Positions 6,550-7,781 of a DNA stretch of 7,781 nt are shown piece by piece. The notes under the pieces were generated by a model. It made no database searches, had not been told where the DNA came from, and saw only the letters and a list, made by a program, of their open reading frames with translations. The position numbers and the translations under genes are program-made. Each line of letters begins with the position of its first letter. Position 1 is the first letter of the stretch. This stretch comes from an uncultured Oscillospiraceae bacterium (GTDB lineage: Bacteria > Bacillota > Clostridia > Oscillospirales > Acutalibacteraceae): positions 1 through 7,781 of the forward strand of contig USLV01000049.1 of NCBI GenBank assembly GCA_900555705.1, in the 5' to 3' direction.

Positions 6550-7280
6550 GCCTCTTCCTCCTGATCATGCTTGTTGATGATGATGGTATCGCTGCTGCCG
6601 TCCGCCAAGCTGATATAGGAAACGTACAGCGACACCTTGTTGTCCTCATTCAGATTCATCCATGTATCCAGCGCCAGCTGCTCAATGTCGCCGTGCAGCG
6701 CCACCTTCTCCGGCTCGCCCGCGAAGGACGGAATCGGATTGCCGTCGCACTGGTAGGTGTGGATGAAATTTCCCTCGCCCGCCTTGGGCTGCGCGTACTC
6801 ATAGAAATAGCGCAGGACGCTGCTTTCGTCGCCGTCGTCGGACTTGATGATGGACAGCTTGTAGGATGCTTTGCCGTCCGCGACGCGCACCAAGCCGCTG
6901 ATGCGGGGCGTCCAATTCGGGCGGTCGTCCTCGAACGTGCGGGTACGCAGCGCGTCCTCGAACGTCTGCCCATTCTGCATGAAGTCGTAGACCGTGTCGG
7001 TCTGGTCGCCGTTGGTGACGATGGTGTATTCGCCGCCCGGCAGTACGCGGACAGGCGCGTAGATAATCAGGTGCGGATCGGTCATCAGGCTTTCGTCGTG
7101 CGCCTTGGTGATGATGCCGTCATCCGTCTCCTCAAAAATGCGGTTGCGGCTGTTGACGCTGCGGCCCATGATAAAGTAGACAATCACGGCATATTCGCCG
7201 CTTTCGTCCACGCCGAGGCAGATGCCGCGCCCAGGATAGGTGTTATTGCTCAGCACGTCGTTCAATTCCTGCTTCTTCAT
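6546..7280 (-). CDS. purO: PurO-family IMP cyclohydrolase
   Basis: This 244-residue protein resembles archaeal PurO (Pfam IMP_cyclohyd family, Ntn-hydrolase-like fold), which closes the ring of FAICAR to form IMP. It is unrelated to the cyclohydrolase domain of PurH. Recognised blocks, compared from memory with the methanogen enzyme, are YPGRGICLG (15-23), GRSVNSRNR (39-47), DPHLIIYAPVRV (68-79), NGDQTDTVYD (90-99) and NWTPRISGLV (122-131). It is somewhat longer than the roughly 200-residue archaeal proteins. The ATG at 7280-7278 overlaps the purN stop (ATGA) and has GGGAGG 8 nt ahead; a longer frame to 7349 exists but would only add low-complexity sequence overlapping purN. Its own stop overlaps the AICAR transformylase start. 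Being exactly next to a transformylase lacking its own cyclohydrolase is strong functional evidence. Catalytic activity is inferred from family and context. The symbol purO is used by analogy with archaea. Confidence 0.85.
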   Translation of the reverse strand: MKKQELNDVLSNNTYPGRGICLGVDESGEYAVIVYFIMGRSVNSRNRIFEETDDGIITKAHDESLMTDPHLIIYAPVRVLPGGEYTIVTNGDQTDTVYDFMQNGQTFEDALRTRTFEDDRPNWTPRISGLVRVADGKASYKLSIIKSDDGDESSVLRYFYEYAQPKAGEGNFIHTYQCDGNPIPSFAGEPEKVALHGDIEQLALDTWMNLNEDNKVSLYVSYISLADGSSDTIIINKHDQEEEA

Positions 7281-7781
7281 TGCCTTTCCTCCCGCTTTTT
7301 TGCGATTTCGCCTGCCACCTGCTCCAGCGCCTGCGGCAGCAGAATCCACTCCGCCTGCTCCATCACGCGCCGCTGCAAGGTTTCCGGCGTGTCGCCCGGC
7401 AGCACTTCGACGGCTTTCTGCGCGATAATATCGCCGCCGTCGGTAATTTCGTTGACAAAATGCACCGTCGCGCCCGTGACCTTCACGCCGCGCTTAAGTG
7501 CCGCTTCGTGCACATGGAGTCCATAGAAGCCGTCGCCGCAAAAGGACGGAATCAGGCTCGGATGGATGTTCAAAATCCGGTGGTCATACGGGCGGATGAC
7601 GTTCTCCGGCAGAATCGTCAGGAAGCCCGCCAGCACAACGACATCAATCGCGTTTTCACGCAGCAGGGTCAGCAGACGCTCGCCGTAATTCTCCGGCGCT
7701 TCGCCCTTCTCCTTGCGCAGGACGGCATGGGCGATTCCAGCGTTTTCCGCGCGAGTCAGCGCATAGGCGGATGCGTTTGAC
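7277..7781 (-). CDS. purN: Phosphoribosylglycinamide formyltransferase PurN (5' end outside window)
   Basis: PurN formylates GAR with 10-formyl-THF, the third step of purine synthesis. The frame is open from the window edge; the first visible residues SNASAYALTRAENAGI match the stretch about 30-35 residues into the family, so roughly that much of the N-terminus is missing. The visible 167 residues include DVVVLAGFLTILP, the folate/GAR-binding and catalytic block ILNIHPSLIPSF (with the Asn and His), VTGATVHFVNEITDGGDIIAQ containing the catalytic Asp, and the end GEIAKKREERQ. A GTG at 7636 can be read as a start but lies inside the conserved sequence, so the gene continues past the edge. The stop (TGA, 7279-7277) overlaps the ATG of the PurO-family gene, indicating translational coupling within one purine operon. 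Confidence 0.96.
   Translation of the reverse strand, partial: SNASAYALTRAENAGIAHAVLRKEKGEAPENYGERLLTLLRENAIDVVVLAGFLTILPENVIRPYDHRILNIHPSLIPSFCGDGFYGLHVHEAALKRGVKVTGATVHFVNEITDGGDIIAQKAVEVLPGDTPETLQRRVMEQAEWILLPQALEQVAGEIAKKREERQ

Noticed and set aside
4268..6564. Two long plus-strand open frames opposite purD and purH (4268-5383 and 5380-6564)
   Set aside because: Both mirror the codons of strongly conserved minus-strand enzymes and show no domain features of their own.
6567..7526. Plus-strand open frame of 319 codons opposite purO and purN
   Set aside because: It is Val/Asp/Arg-rich shadow sequence with no motif; the minus strand has coupled starts, ribosome binding sites and family motifs.

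Overview
All recognisable genes in this window lie on the minus strand, so the biology reads from position 7781 down to 1. The sequence is fairly GC-rich, tightly packed, has clear GGAGG-type ribosome binding sites, and repeatedly joins genes by ATGA or TGATG overlaps. Gene content points to a GC-rich member of the Firmicutes, most likely class Clostridia (Oscillospiraceae/Ruminococcaceae-like). The indicators are a stand-alone AICAR transformylase beside a PurO-type IMP cyclohydrolase, a separate methionine synthase reactivation protein, and an IscR-like Rrf2 regulator. This placement is inferred from gene content only; no rRNA or other marker is present.

Region 1 (7781-4097, minus) is the end of a purine biosynthesis operon: purN (5' end outside the window), a PurO-family IMP cyclohydrolase, a purH-like gene carrying only the AICAR transformylase domain, and purD. 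It ends in a strong intrinsic terminator at 4043-4080. Together these encode GAR synthesis (PurD), GAR formylation (PurN) and the last two steps to IMP. The last two steps are normally done by one bifunctional PurH; here they are split between two unrelated, translationally coupled proteins, the cyclohydrolase being of the type first described in archaea.

Region 2 (4012-2948, minus) is mnmA, the tRNA 2-thiouridylase. No convincing promoter of its own was found between the purD terminator and its start.

Region 3 (2961-1, minus) starts with a 24-bp near-perfect palindrome over the mnmA stop codon, then an extended -10 promoter, an Rrf2/IscR-like regulator with three cysteines, metF (methylenetetrahydrofolate reductase), a methionine synthase reactivation protein, and the 5' part of metH. 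This is a methionine/one-carbon operon that makes methyl-THF, methylates homocysteine and repairs oxidised cobalamin, apparently led by a potentially Fe-S-dependent regulator. metF carries a one-base deletion near 2243-2246 that breaks the frame after residue 61. It looks like the loss of one C from a CCC run, by sequencing error or true mutation.

No tRNA, rRNA, CRISPR array, insertion sequence or prophage gene was seen, and there is no gene-free stretch over 300 bases. The most notable items are the split PurH function, the palindrome/promoter ahead of the Rrf2-metF-metH operon, and the metF frameshift.
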